Of a DNA stretch of 64,000 nucleotides, positions 1 through 7,868 are shown piece by piece. Location of the stretch: positions 1-64,000 of the forward strand of contig JAFEAJ010000036.1 of NCBI GenBank assembly GCA_018266455.1, given 5' to 3'. A program made the translations under genes and the position numbers. The DNA comes from Bacteroidota bacterium. Its GTDB lineage: Bacteria; Bacteroidota; Bacteroidia; Chitinophagales; Chitinophagaceae. Each line of letters begins with the position of its first letter. Positions within the stretch are counted from its first letter, which is position 1. The notes under the pieces are model-generated. The model had not been told where the DNA came from. It saw only the letters and a list, made by a program, of their open reading frames with translations, and made no database searches.

Positions 1-1946
1 GCTGGAAGGTTGCCGCCATTTTGGTTGATCATGTCTGTAAATACGTAAGAAAGGCTTACAGAAGGATAGAAATAAGATTTGTTTTGCGGGCTTAATGTAG
101 AGCTCCAGTCATTCCTGAATGTCCCGCTCAAAAACAGGTAACCATCATAATTTAGTTCTGCCGACCCATACACGGAGTTGATTTTCTTTTGGCTCAGTGA
201 TTGGCTAACGCTCGCATACCCTGTCGAATTGGTTACAGTAAACAAATTGGGCACCTTCAATGTGCCAGCGCTAATGCCTATTGCACTGTTCTGCCAAGAC
301 ATCAGGTTGCCGCCCACCATAATAGAGCCGCCTAATTTACCGAACAAGTTGTCTTTCTTTGCAGTGATCATTCCACTATAATTTGTTTGTTGGTAGGTTT
401 GTTTGCCCAAACCATACTGGCCGCTCACATTGCCCGGGCTACCTGCGTAGAGCTTGGTTTCAGTATTTGTTGAGTACATATCAGCACCGGCATTTGCTTC
501 TGCCGTAAGCCAGTTCGTAAATTTATGCTTTAACGATGCGTACAGGAGGTACCTGTTGCGGGTATCGGTATTGAGGTTATACTTTGCCGCCCAATAAGGG
601 TTCATACCGCTTCCCTTTTGCCACCAGTACATATTCCCGCTTGCATCCAAAGGGTTTTTAAAATTGAGGATGTTGAGTGTTCTCGGGAGGCTATAAATGG
701 TTGCAAAAATGCTCCCATTCTGGCCTTCGAGTGAGCGGTTGTAAGCGGTTGCATTGATGAACTGTACTTTGGTATCGAGCGTCCAGCTCTCGTTATTGCC
801 GAATTTGGTCACTGCCCTGGCAGTAATATTATTGCGCGAAAGCTTTGCTCCGGGGATCATGCTTTTGTCATCAAACCGGTTGTATGAAGCATAAACTGAA
901 GTTGAATTATATTGCTGCTGGAATGAAACATTTTGGTTAGACACCACCCCGCCCTTAAAGAAATTTGCCACATTATTATATGGCTGAAGGGCAACCTGCT
1001 TGCCAGACCAGTCAGTAACCATCTGGCCAGCTATCTTAGGCCCCCAGCTTAATGAAGAAAGAGAGTCATAAGACCCATTGGTGCCCTGAGCAAACGAGTT
1101 TTGCATTTTCGGGTTGGTCAACGTGCTTTCAAACCCTACTGATGACGAAACACTAATTCCCAGGCCCGGCTGTTTTCTGCCGGTTTTTGTTGTGATCAGG
1201 ATTACCCCGTTGCCGCCAAGGGACCCATAGAGGGCAGCAGCAGCAGGCCCTTTCAATACACTGATGGAAGCGATGTCATCTGCATTGATATCACTTAAGC
1301 CATTTCCCATGTCGAGAGACGGGTTCCAGAAATCGTTAGTAGAACCGATACCAACACGGCCTGTGGAGTTGTCCATAGGCACGCCATCAACCACAATGAG
1401 CGGCTGTGAAAGGCCTGTCAATGAATTGTTCCCCCTCAAAGTTATTTGAGAAGAACCGCCGGGGCCATTGCCAGAACGCACTACCTGTAAGCCTGCCACT
1501 TTACCGGAAAGGTCATTTACCAGGTTCAGCTCCTTAGCATCAGACAATACCTGGCCTTTTACTTCCTGTACAGAATAGCCAATGCTTCTTTTAGATTTTT
1601 GTATCCCCAGCGCAGTCACCACAACCTCGTTAAGTATGTTCTCCTGGTGCTCCAGGGTTACATCCAAGGTTGAATTATCTCCAGCTTTTACCTCCTTTGA
1701 TTTGAAGTTAATCGCAGTAAATAACAATACTGCTTCCGGGCTTTTTACAACAGTTGAGAAATGGCCCGATGCATCAGTTACCCCGCCTGTTGTTGTGCCC
1801 TTTACTAAAAAAGAGATGTTTGCTAAGGGTTTACCAGCAGTGTCTCTTACTGTCCCCGACACTTGCCTTTCCTGGGCAAGAGCAATTGTTGCGCACAGGA
1901 ATAGCGCAAGGGACATTAGCAGATGTTTTGATTTTTTTTCCATCAT
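1..1946 (-). CDS. SusC/RagA-family TonB-linked outer-membrane receptor, N-terminal part (runs off window start)
   Basis: This is the first 648 or so residues of an outer-membrane TonB-dependent transporter of the SusC/RagA family, which with a SusD partner imports glycans or peptides. The frame stays open from the ATG pair at 1946/1943 to base 1, so the C-terminal barrel lies outside. Visible in order: signal peptide ending ALAQ, a CarboxypepD_reg-like domain starting QVSGTVRD, the linker NEVVVTALGI, a plug with LRGNNSL, PLIVVDGVPMDN and SVLKGPAAAALYGS, then barrel strands including FRNDWSSTLSPQNKSYFYPS, a stretch typical of RagA proteins. It starts 13 bases after the ROK regulator stop, so the two are probably cotranscribed. 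The expected SusD gene would lie beyond base 1. The substrate cannot be told from this part. Confidence 0.93.
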   Translation of the reverse strand, partial: MMEKKSKHLLMSLALFLCATIALAQERQVSGTVRDTAGKPLANISFLVKGTTTGGVTDASGHFSTVVKSPEAVLLFTAINFKSKEVKAGDNSTLDVTLEHQENILNEVVVTALGIQKSKRSIGYSVQEVKGQVLSDAKELNLVNDLSGKVAGLQVVRSGNGPGGSSQITLRGNNSLTGLSQPLIVVDGVPMDNSTGRVGIGSTNDFWNPSLDMGNGLSDINADDIASISVLKGPAAAALYGSLGGNGVILITTKTGRKQPGLGISVSSSVGFESTLTNPKMQNSFAQGTNGSYDSLSSLSWGPKIAGQMVTDWSGKQVALQPYNNVANFFKGGVVSNQNVSFQQQYNSTSVYASYNRFDDKSMIPGAKLSRNNITARAVTKFGNNESWTLDTKVQFINATAYNRSLEGQNGSIFATIYSLPRTLNILNFKNPLDASGNMYWWQKGSGMNPYWAAKYNLNTDTRNRYLLYASLKHKFTNWLTAEANAGADMYSTNTETKLYAGSPGNVSGQYGLGKQTYQQTNYSGMITAKKDNLFGKLGGSIMVGGNLMSWQNSAIGISAGTLKVPNLFTVTNSTGYASVSQSLSQKKINSVYGSAELNYDGYLFLSGTFRNDWSSTLSPQNKSYFYPSVSLSYVFTDMINQNGGNLP

Positions 1947-1959
1947 TTCTTTTTTATGT

Positions 1960-3180
1960 TTATAATATAGAAAATTTTTTATGTTTCATGGGTTTTGCGG
2001 TATGTAAAACATTTCTTTCGTAGTTTTCGATCACCAGGGCTGCCCCGCCTATAAGCTCAGCATTGGCCGAAAATGGCGATACTTCTATCTGAGTATAACT
2101 TGCAAGCCTTGGGATACAGTATTTATTTATGGCTTGTTGCATGGGCGCTAATAACATGTTGCCTGCTGTAGCGCCTCTTCCGCTTATCACAATCAACTCA
2201 GGGTTCAATATGTGAATTAATATTGCTATCCCTCTTCCGATGTTATAGGCAATATCACTTAACAGCTCCACCGCAAGCTGATCTCCTTTTAAGCCCGCCC
2301 TGATAATGGCAGACATGGCCTCTTCAAAGTCGTCAGAAATATTTTTTATAGCAGATACTTTGCCTTCTTTGAGCAATTGCTTCGCTTTTTCAATCACCAC
2401 CAATAGTGATGCCTCTGTTTCCAGGCATCCGCTCTTGCCACACTCGCAAAGCCTATTGTTATCATACAGGTGCACGTGGCTGAATTCGCCAGCCAACCCG
2501 TTATTGCCGCGAAAGAGCTTCCTGTTCAGTATCATGCCAAGGCCAATGCCCCACCCAATGTTTATCACCATCGCGTTATTAATGTTTTTTGCAGCGCCCA
2601 GCTTCGATTCGGCTAGCGCTATCAGGCTGGAATCATTATCGATATAAACAGGTATCCCGATTAATTGCTCAATGTATTCTGGTATACTTTGGTTCCCGCT
2701 ATTCAGAAAAGAATAATTAATGCCTTTGCTTACATCAACAAACCCCGGCATGCCGATCCCAATTCCAATGATCTTGTTCTTTTCCACAGAAGCCTGCTGC
2801 ATGAAATCCTGGAGGCATTTTACGAGAGAGGCCAGGCTCTCCGGGTTTTCATAAAGATTCAAATTGTATTTTTTTGAATAGCTGATCTGGTGATGACGCG
2901 CATCTATTATCGCGATGGTGGTAATAAGCTGGTCCATCGAAACAGCTATCACTTTGATTTTTTCAGGAGCCAAAGAATATACCTGGGGCCGCCGCCCTCC
3001 CGTGGACAAAGCATATCCGCTCTCAATGATCAGTCCTTCTTCTACCAGTTCGGTAAGCAGTTTTATTGTGCCAGGAAGGCTCCTGTCAACCAATACGCTT
3101 ATTTGCTGTGCAGACAAGTTGTTCCCAAAGCAAAGCTCTCGTATTATTTTTCTCTTAAAAGCAATTGTTTTAGCGTTCAT
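1960..3180 (-). CDS. ROK-family transcriptional regulator (NagC/XylR type)
   Basis: This 406-residue protein has an N-terminal winged helix-turn-helix (about residues 8-60, with LSAQQISVLVDRS as the likely recognition region) followed by a sugar-kinase-like ROK domain. The ROK signature includes GIGIGMPGFVD, the dinucleotide/sugar region IDNDSSLIALAE, and the zinc motif CECGKSGCLE in the C-X-C-G-X2-G-C form. ROK proteins with this HTH are usually repressors released by a sugar or sugar phosphate. The gene lies 13 bases upstream of the SusC receptor in the same direction, so it probably controls its own operon and the uptake genes behind it. An inverted repeat over its promoter is the likely operator. 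The inducing sugar is not deducible. Confidence 0.93.
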   Translation of the reverse strand: MNAKTIAFKRKIIRELCFGNNLSAQQISVLVDRSLPGTIKLLTELVEEGLIIESGYALSTGGRRPQVYSLAPEKIKVIAVSMDQLITTIAIIDARHHQISYSKKYNLNLYENPESLASLVKCLQDFMQQASVEKNKIIGIGIGMPGFVDVSKGINYSFLNSGNQSIPEYIEQLIGIPVYIDNDSSLIALAESKLGAAKNINNAMVINIGWGIGLGMILNRKLFRGNNGLAGEFSHVHLYDNNRLCECGKSGCLETEASLLVVIEKAKQLLKEGKVSAIKNISDDFEEAMSAIIRAGLKGDQLAVELLSDIAYNIGRGIAILIHILNPELIVISGRGATAGNMLLAPMQQAINKYCIPRLASYTQIEVSPFSANAELIGGAALVIENYERNVLHTAKPMKHKKFSIL

Positions 3181-3204
3181 TTATTATCTGAATGCGAATT
3201 AACG

Positions 3205-3245
3205 CAAACATAAATAAACTTTTTAAAAAATAAACAAAAGTTTAT
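3205..3245 (-). promoter_or_regulatory. Promoter of the ROK-SusC operon with overlapping inverted-repeat operator
   Basis: On the minus strand a Bacteroidota -7 box TATGTTTG occupies 3205-3212 and a TTTG that could act as -33 element lies at 3235-3238, at a longer than usual spacing of 22. Overlapping it is a perfect 10-base inverted repeat, ATAAACTTTT at 3214-3223 and AAAAGTTTAT at 3236-3245, separated by 12 bases. A repressor bound there would block the promoter. That it is the ROK protein's own site is inference from position and symmetry. Confidence 0.6.
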
Positions 3246-3530
3246 GCCATTTATTAAAATGAATTAAAAAGATTCCCGGATGGTGGCTATCAAACCTGCT
3301 TTCTTATCAACCTTACCGTTGGCCTTTCCTGTTGCTGAAGCTATTCTATCATGTCGCACCAGCACTTCAAAGCTGAAGCGATTTACATTGCATATCTATA
3401 ATTCTCAATTGTTTATAAACATTCGGAACCACTTATCCTTCAACCTTACATATCGAAAACTGATGAATGAGCAAAAGCATTGTGAGAGGAAATGCAGAAA
3501 TTTCAATTTTATATAGCAACCTCCTGAAGT
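3246..3530. other. Intergenic region without recognisable gene
   Basis: Together with the promoter region at 3181-3245 this forms a 350-base gap between the ROK gene and the urea-transporter-like gene downstream in the opposite reading sense of position. Short open frames on the plus strand here have no family resemblance and are not called. It contains the 10-mer TGTCGCACCA at 3352-3361, which recurs at 17264-17273. Nothing else stands out. Confidence 0.5.
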
Positions 3531-4403
3531 TTATTTTTCAATCCCAAATCTATGTTTTAAGCCCCATGTGATGAATGAGGCAATAACAAACGGGAAAGTT
3601 AATTGGGGGAGATTATGTTTAAACATCAGTAAACCGATGGAAGCTGACAATAATACAGATATAAGAGCGCAAACTGCATCTTCAATTTTATTTCCCGCAA
3701 AAGCAATGGCGCAAAGCACTGCATTGTAGCTGAACAGCCCCATGGCAACATCACCAACAGGAACAAAAAAACAAAACGAAAAGATGGCAGATACGATTGC
3801 ACCTGCAAGCCCATAAATTGCTGCGGCAGGCGAACTGATAAAGATGGCTATAAAAAATACTGAGCCACTCAAAACATTGCTTTGAAAAATTGCCTGGCCA
3901 AAACCTCTTATGGCAAACAAAAAATTATGGCTGACCCCAACTGTTGTTGACGCTGTGCCCACCATAATAGCCGGACAAAAATATTTGACCAGGTACAGCA
4001 TTGCCCACGTTACCAGCACAAAAGGGAATGTAAACACAGGTATTTTTTTCATTATGAAAAAATGCTGAACGACGGCCGTTGCTGCCGACGCCATGGCAAT
4101 GAAGCCCCAAACAATCAACACCGGCTTAAAAAATAAAATAAAGGCAGCACCTGCCAGTGCTGGGCTAAAACAATAAAGCCCTGTTTCTAATTCTTTCCTG
4201 TCATAGCGGAGCAGTTTGGCCGTAATAGCGCCACAAGCCGCCGCAATAAATGCAGCAATGCCCATGAGGACAGATCCATAAAAAATTCCGGCCAGGATCA
4301 GCATGCCCGTTGCAGCATTTCCCTGTAGCATTATCTGCCCGATACCCCGAAAAATCGTCATTAGAAATTTATGCATTCCTTTCCCTTTGTTTGCATATCG
4401 CAT
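3531..4403 (-). CDS. Urea transporter (UT/SLC14) family membrane protein
   Basis: This 290-residue polytopic membrane protein has the internal duplication of urea channels. Repeat one carries RGIGQIMLQGN (19-29), GLYCFSPALAG (75-85) and TFPFVLVTW (125-133). Repeat two carries RGFGQAIFQSN (166-176), GLFSYNAVLCA (222-232) and TFPFVIASF (269-277). These match the UT-family pattern of a GQ-containing helix, a GLxxxNxxL turn and an LTFPF pore motif. Length is normal for bacterial members. By family it should be a passive urea channel. No urease or other urea-metabolising gene is in the window, so the substrate may be urea or another small amide. Start at 4403 is ATG; an internal Met at residue 10 is an alternative. 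Confidence 0.85.
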   Translation of the reverse strand: MRYANKGKGMHKFLMTIFRGIGQIMLQGNAATGMLILAGIFYGSVLMGIAAFIAAACGAITAKLLRYDRKELETGLYCFSPALAGAAFILFFKPVLIVWGFIAMASAATAVVQHFFIMKKIPVFTFPFVLVTWAMLYLVKYFCPAIMVGTASTTVGVSHNFLFAIRGFGQAIFQSNVLSGSVFFIAIFISSPAAAIYGLAGAIVSAIFSFCFFVPVGDVAMGLFSYNAVLCAIAFAGNKIEDAVCALISVLLSASIGLLMFKHNLPQLTFPFVIASFITWGLKHRFGIEK

Positions 4404-4552
4404 AAAGGTCTTGAAAAAAGCGAGGTCTTACTCTTTCGGTTTTTGTTCATGCACCTTTATTACATCTTCTCTTAAAGCAACTTCACCGAACACGCACTAC
4501 CAGGCTAACCACAACACACATGGCCCTTTCATCCTATTAAGTCCTGTTCCGA

Positions 4553-6907
4553 TCAAATCCTAAAATTCCATGTCACCGATGGGATAATGGGAAATAAAGA
4601 AACCTGCCTGGCCTCTACTTTCAATGTGCCATCATAAGGGCTGCCAGTTTGGTTGAAATAAATAAAATAAGGGTTGAGCCTGCTGTACACATTGTAAATG
4701 CTGAACAACCAGCTTCCATGGATTTTTTTATTTGGCTTATACGTTGGCGTATAGATCGCTGAAAAATCAAGCCGGTGATAGGCAGGCAGGCGGTATTGAT
4801 TAATCTTGCTGTATTCCTGGGTAAGCACACCGTTAATAATATAAAATTGAGTAGGCAAAGTAGTTGCATTGCCGCTTCCATAAACAAATACGGCGGAGAG
4901 TTTCCAGTGACTGTTCAATTCATAAGTAGCCACCACGGAAAGGTCGTGCCGGCGGTCGTACTTGGCATAATATTTCTGCCCGCCATTGAGATCGGGAAAT
5001 TTTCTCCACGTCCACGATAAGGTGTACCCGATCCAACCGGTCAATCTTCCTCTCGATTTATTAATATACAATTCAGAGCCGTAACTCCATCCTTTGCCAA
5101 ACACAAATTGCGTTTCGGGATCGGCTAATGATGGCGTGTACCCGTCTTTGTATTCAATCTGGTTCTGCATGGTCTTGTAATAAAATTCAAGGGATGTTTC
5201 GTATATGTTATTGCTGAAATTTTTGAATAGCCCTGCTGAATACTGCCAGCTGATCTGTGGTTTTACGCGGAAGGTGCTGGGCACCCACAAATCAGTGGGC
5301 AATGTGGTGCCTGCATTGCTCACCAAATGGATGTATTGATAATTATGTGTTATTGCTGCTTTAACAGAAGTCTCGTCATCCAAAGCATATCGCAACATCA
5401 ACCTCGGTTCAAGGCCGCCATAAACTTTCAGCGATTTTCCGCGGCCATAATAAATGCTATCGAGCTTGTTGCCGTTCGAGTCTGTCTGGTAAACAGTATA
5501 AGGCCCAATTTGCGAAAAGCCGCTCCAGCGAAGGCCTGCATTGATTTTCAGCTTATCGCTGATTTCCCACTCGTCCTGGATGTACAAAGCCATTTCATTG
5601 GCATATTTTTTATTGGTATTGTTAGGCTCAAACACGGTGGTATCTTGTTGGCCTGTCAAAACATTTGGAGTGAAAGTGTGATAAGTGTACAGGCCCCCGA
5701 ATTTTACTTTATGCTTTGGGCTGGCGTAAAAATCAAAATCGGTTTTAGCATTCAGGTCCCTGATGCCGGAAGAGAGTTTTAAAGAGAAGTTCTGTTGTGT
5801 GGCACCAAAAGCAAAATTGTATTTGTTATACACCAGTGTGGTGTTCGCAAACAACTTTTTATTGAACACATGGTTCCAGCGCAAAGTAGCAGTTGCGTTC
5901 CCCCAGGGAACATTGGCGCTGAACGAACGCTGGGCATTCTTGAAATCAAAAACATCCTGGCCAAAATAACCGCTGAGGTAAAGCCTGTCTTTTTCGGAAA
6001 AAGCATAATTGACCTTTGTGTTGAGGTCGTAAAAATAATAGCCTGAACCATAGAACTGGCTTGATTTAGGAACAAATGGCTTAATGAGCACATCTAAATA
6101 AGTGCGCCTGGCTGAAATAATAAAAGACGCCTTGTTTTTTTTGATAGGCCCCTGAACAGAAAGCCTGGATGCAATCAGCCCGATACCCCCTTCTGCCTGG
6201 AGCTTGTTGATGTTCCCTTCCTTCATGGTAACATCAACCACAGATGAAATTCGTCCGCCATATTGAGCTGGCATATCGCCTTTGATCAGCGTAATGTTTT
6301 TAATGGCATCGGAATTGAAAATAGAAAAAAATCCGAAAAGGTGGCCTGTATTGTACACAATAGCATCGTCGAGCATGATGAGGTTCTGATCAGGGCCGCC
6401 ACCGCGGACATACAAACCGGTATTTCCTTCGCCTGCATTCCTCACGCCAGGCATTAGCTGCAGCGATTTCATAATATCCACTTCACCAAAAATAACGGGC
6501 AGTGATTTTATGCGGTCTGCAGAAATAGAAATTTGCCCCATTTGGGCGTTCTTCACATTGGCATCGCGTTTACGGGAGTAAACAATCACTGCCTGGTTAG
6601 TCGAAATTTTTGGCGACAGCAAAAAATTTACTTCTATGTTCTTTGAAAGGCTAATTTGTGTTTTTGAAGTTTGGTACCCAACATAAGTGCAGGCTATAGC
6701 ATAACTCCCTGCTGGTAATGTGATGGAGTAGAAGCCATATTGATTGCTGTTCACGCCTTCATTTTTCCCAAGAACGGAAATGGCTGCGCCGATCATGGTT
6801 TCGCCGGAAAGAGAATCTTTCACATAGCCGGATAAAGTGAATTTATTTTGGGCAAATGCAATTTGATGAAGCACGATCAATGCCATTCCAATTATCAGTT
6901 TCTTCAT
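4553..6907 (-). CDS. TonB-dependent outer-membrane receptor with CarboxypepD_reg-like domain
   Basis: This 784-residue receptor starts at the ATG at 6907, where a typical signal peptide begins (MKKLIIGMALIVLHQ, ending AFAQ). The frame is open for about 70 codons upstream but those residues look non-coding and no better start exists. After the signal come a CarboxypepD_reg-like domain (TLSGYVKDSLSGETMIGA), a plug domain with LYVRGGGPDQNLIMLD, and a long beta-barrel ending in aromatic-plus-Ile (VTWNFRI), as outer-membrane proteins do. It is not a SusC type: the RagA strands are missing and no SusD follows. TonB receptors of this class import siderophores, cobalamin, metals or sugars; the substrate is unknown. 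A DUF3347 protein is encoded 178 bases upstream on the same strand. Confidence 0.9.
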   Translation of the reverse strand: MKKLIIGMALIVLHQIAFAQNKFTLSGYVKDSLSGETMIGAAISVLGKNEGVNSNQYGFYSITLPAGSYAIACTYVGYQTSKTQISLSKNIEVNFLLSPKISTNQAVIVYSRKRDANVKNAQMGQISISADRIKSLPVIFGEVDIMKSLQLMPGVRNAGEGNTGLYVRGGGPDQNLIMLDDAIVYNTGHLFGFFSIFNSDAIKNITLIKGDMPAQYGGRISSVVDVTMKEGNINKLQAEGGIGLIASRLSVQGPIKKNKASFIISARRTYLDVLIKPFVPKSSQFYGSGYYFYDLNTKVNYAFSEKDRLYLSGYFGQDVFDFKNAQRSFSANVPWGNATATLRWNHVFNKKLFANTTLVYNKYNFAFGATQQNFSLKLSSGIRDLNAKTDFDFYASPKHKVKFGGLYTYHTFTPNVLTGQQDTTVFEPNNTNKKYANEMALYIQDEWEISDKLKINAGLRWSGFSQIGPYTVYQTDSNGNKLDSIYYGRGKSLKVYGGLEPRLMLRYALDDETSVKAAITHNYQYIHLVSNAGTTLPTDLWVPSTFRVKPQISWQYSAGLFKNFSNNIYETSLEFYYKTMQNQIEYKDGYTPSLADPETQFVFGKGWSYGSELYINKSRGRLTGWIGYTLSWTWRKFPDLNGGQKYYAKYDRRHDLSVVATYELNSHWKLSAVFVYGSGNATTLPTQFYIINGVLTQEYSKINQYRLPAYHRLDFSAIYTPTYKPNKKIHGSWLFSIYNVYSRLNPYFIYFNQTGSPYDGTLKVEARQVSLFPIIPSVTWNFRI

Positions 6908-7085
6908 GAGCGGGTTACGTAACCTTTTTAAAAATTTACTATTTCCAAAAGTTTTAAAAACCAGGAAAAATAATTTGATCGCAGAATCAATGCTGAAGCT
7001 CAATAGCAAGGCTACTGGTGAAGTCCGCCTGGCCGATGGAATTGCACAGCCATGCACCACCGGAGCTGCCTTGCCCATATCGAAA

Positions 7086-7703
7086 TTATTTTTTTGAAAA
7101 ATCAAGCGAATCAACAATTTGGCCACAGCCCTGCCTATTGCCGTTAGGTGCAGGATCGTTGCTGCCTGCGTATGGATTCACAATCTTGTTTTCATTCGAA
7201 AGCCAGTAACCTTCATCCGTGTTGTTGAAAGCAGTTGCGCACCTGATATAATAAATCTTCTGTCCCGCATACCGAACTGTCCTGATGATATTGTACATTT
7301 CATCGGTAAGCATGTTGAATGAGCGCAGCTTTTGGCCAATGCTGTCCTCCCCAACAAATGCCTTCATTTCATTGCTGATGCTTTCCGAAAGGTATGTTGC
7401 TGTCTGAATAATGCTTGTATCTCCTTTCAACTCAGCAAAAGGAAGGCTGTCTGCCTTTAATTGAAGGCGCCTTGCCGACAAGTTGGCTTTGCCTGTGTCT
7501 GAATCAACCAGCGCATCATGAATGGAAAAATAATCGCTCATTAGCATAGCAAATGCCTGATCAAATTTCGAAGAACTCGAATTGATGAAAAGTGGCTTGT
7601 CTTTTACATCATCAACGGGTTTGTTTTCTTTTCTTGGGAAAAAATGCCATGCAACAAAAACAGCGAGCAAAATAACGAGAACGGTCAGGAGCATTTTTTT
7701 CAT
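7086..7703 (-). CDS. DUF3347-domain exported/anchored protein
   Basis: This 205-residue protein has one N-terminal hydrophobic segment (about 4-20), acting as signal anchor or signal peptide, then a DUF3347 domain. The domain is recognised from YFSIHDALVDSD near residue 60 and the C-terminal block YIRCATAFNNTDEGYWLS followed by NPYAG. In most relatives the block reads C-P-M-A and ends in an M-L-T-C-G type motif, which is suspected to bind copper because the domain occurs in CusB-like efflux proteins. Here the Met residues are absent and the end is RQGCG, with both Cys kept. So metal binding is possible but the ligand set differs. It may be cotranscribed with the TonB receptor 178 bases downstream. 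Confidence 0.75.
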   Translation of the reverse strand: MKKMLLTVLVILLAVFVAWHFFPRKENKPVDDVKDKPLFINSSSSKFDQAFAMLMSDYFSIHDALVDSDTGKANLSARRLQLKADSLPFAELKGDTSIIQTATYLSESISNEMKAFVGEDSIGQKLRSFNMLTDEMYNIIRTVRYAGQKIYYIRCATAFNNTDEGYWLSNENKIVNPYAGSNDPAPNGNRQGCGQIVDSLDFSKK

Positions 7704-7828
7704 ACTTTAGTTTTTTTCACGCAATATTGCCATGATACAATAATATTTTGCGTTTTGCATTTGTTGACGGCTCATTGCATGGAATCTCCACGAAGTTAAT
7801 CCTTAAAACATATACGGTTTGTTTGTAT

Positions 7829-7836
7829 TAGTTTTG
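7829..7836 (+). promoter_or_regulatory. Candidate -7 box for the ABC-F gene
   Basis: TAGTTTTG matches the Bacteroidota -7 consensus TAnnTTTG and lies 32 bases upstream of the ABC-F ATG at 7869. No clear -33 TTTG is seen at the normal distance, so the call rests on the -7 box and its position alone. Confidence 0.4.
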
Positions 7837-7868
7837 CAGCTTCATTTAACAAAAAATTTTTACGGACC

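Noticed and set aside
6908..7126. N-terminal extension of the TonB receptor frame
   Set aside because: The frame is open, but the residues are unlike a signal peptide and the true signal peptide begins at 6907.
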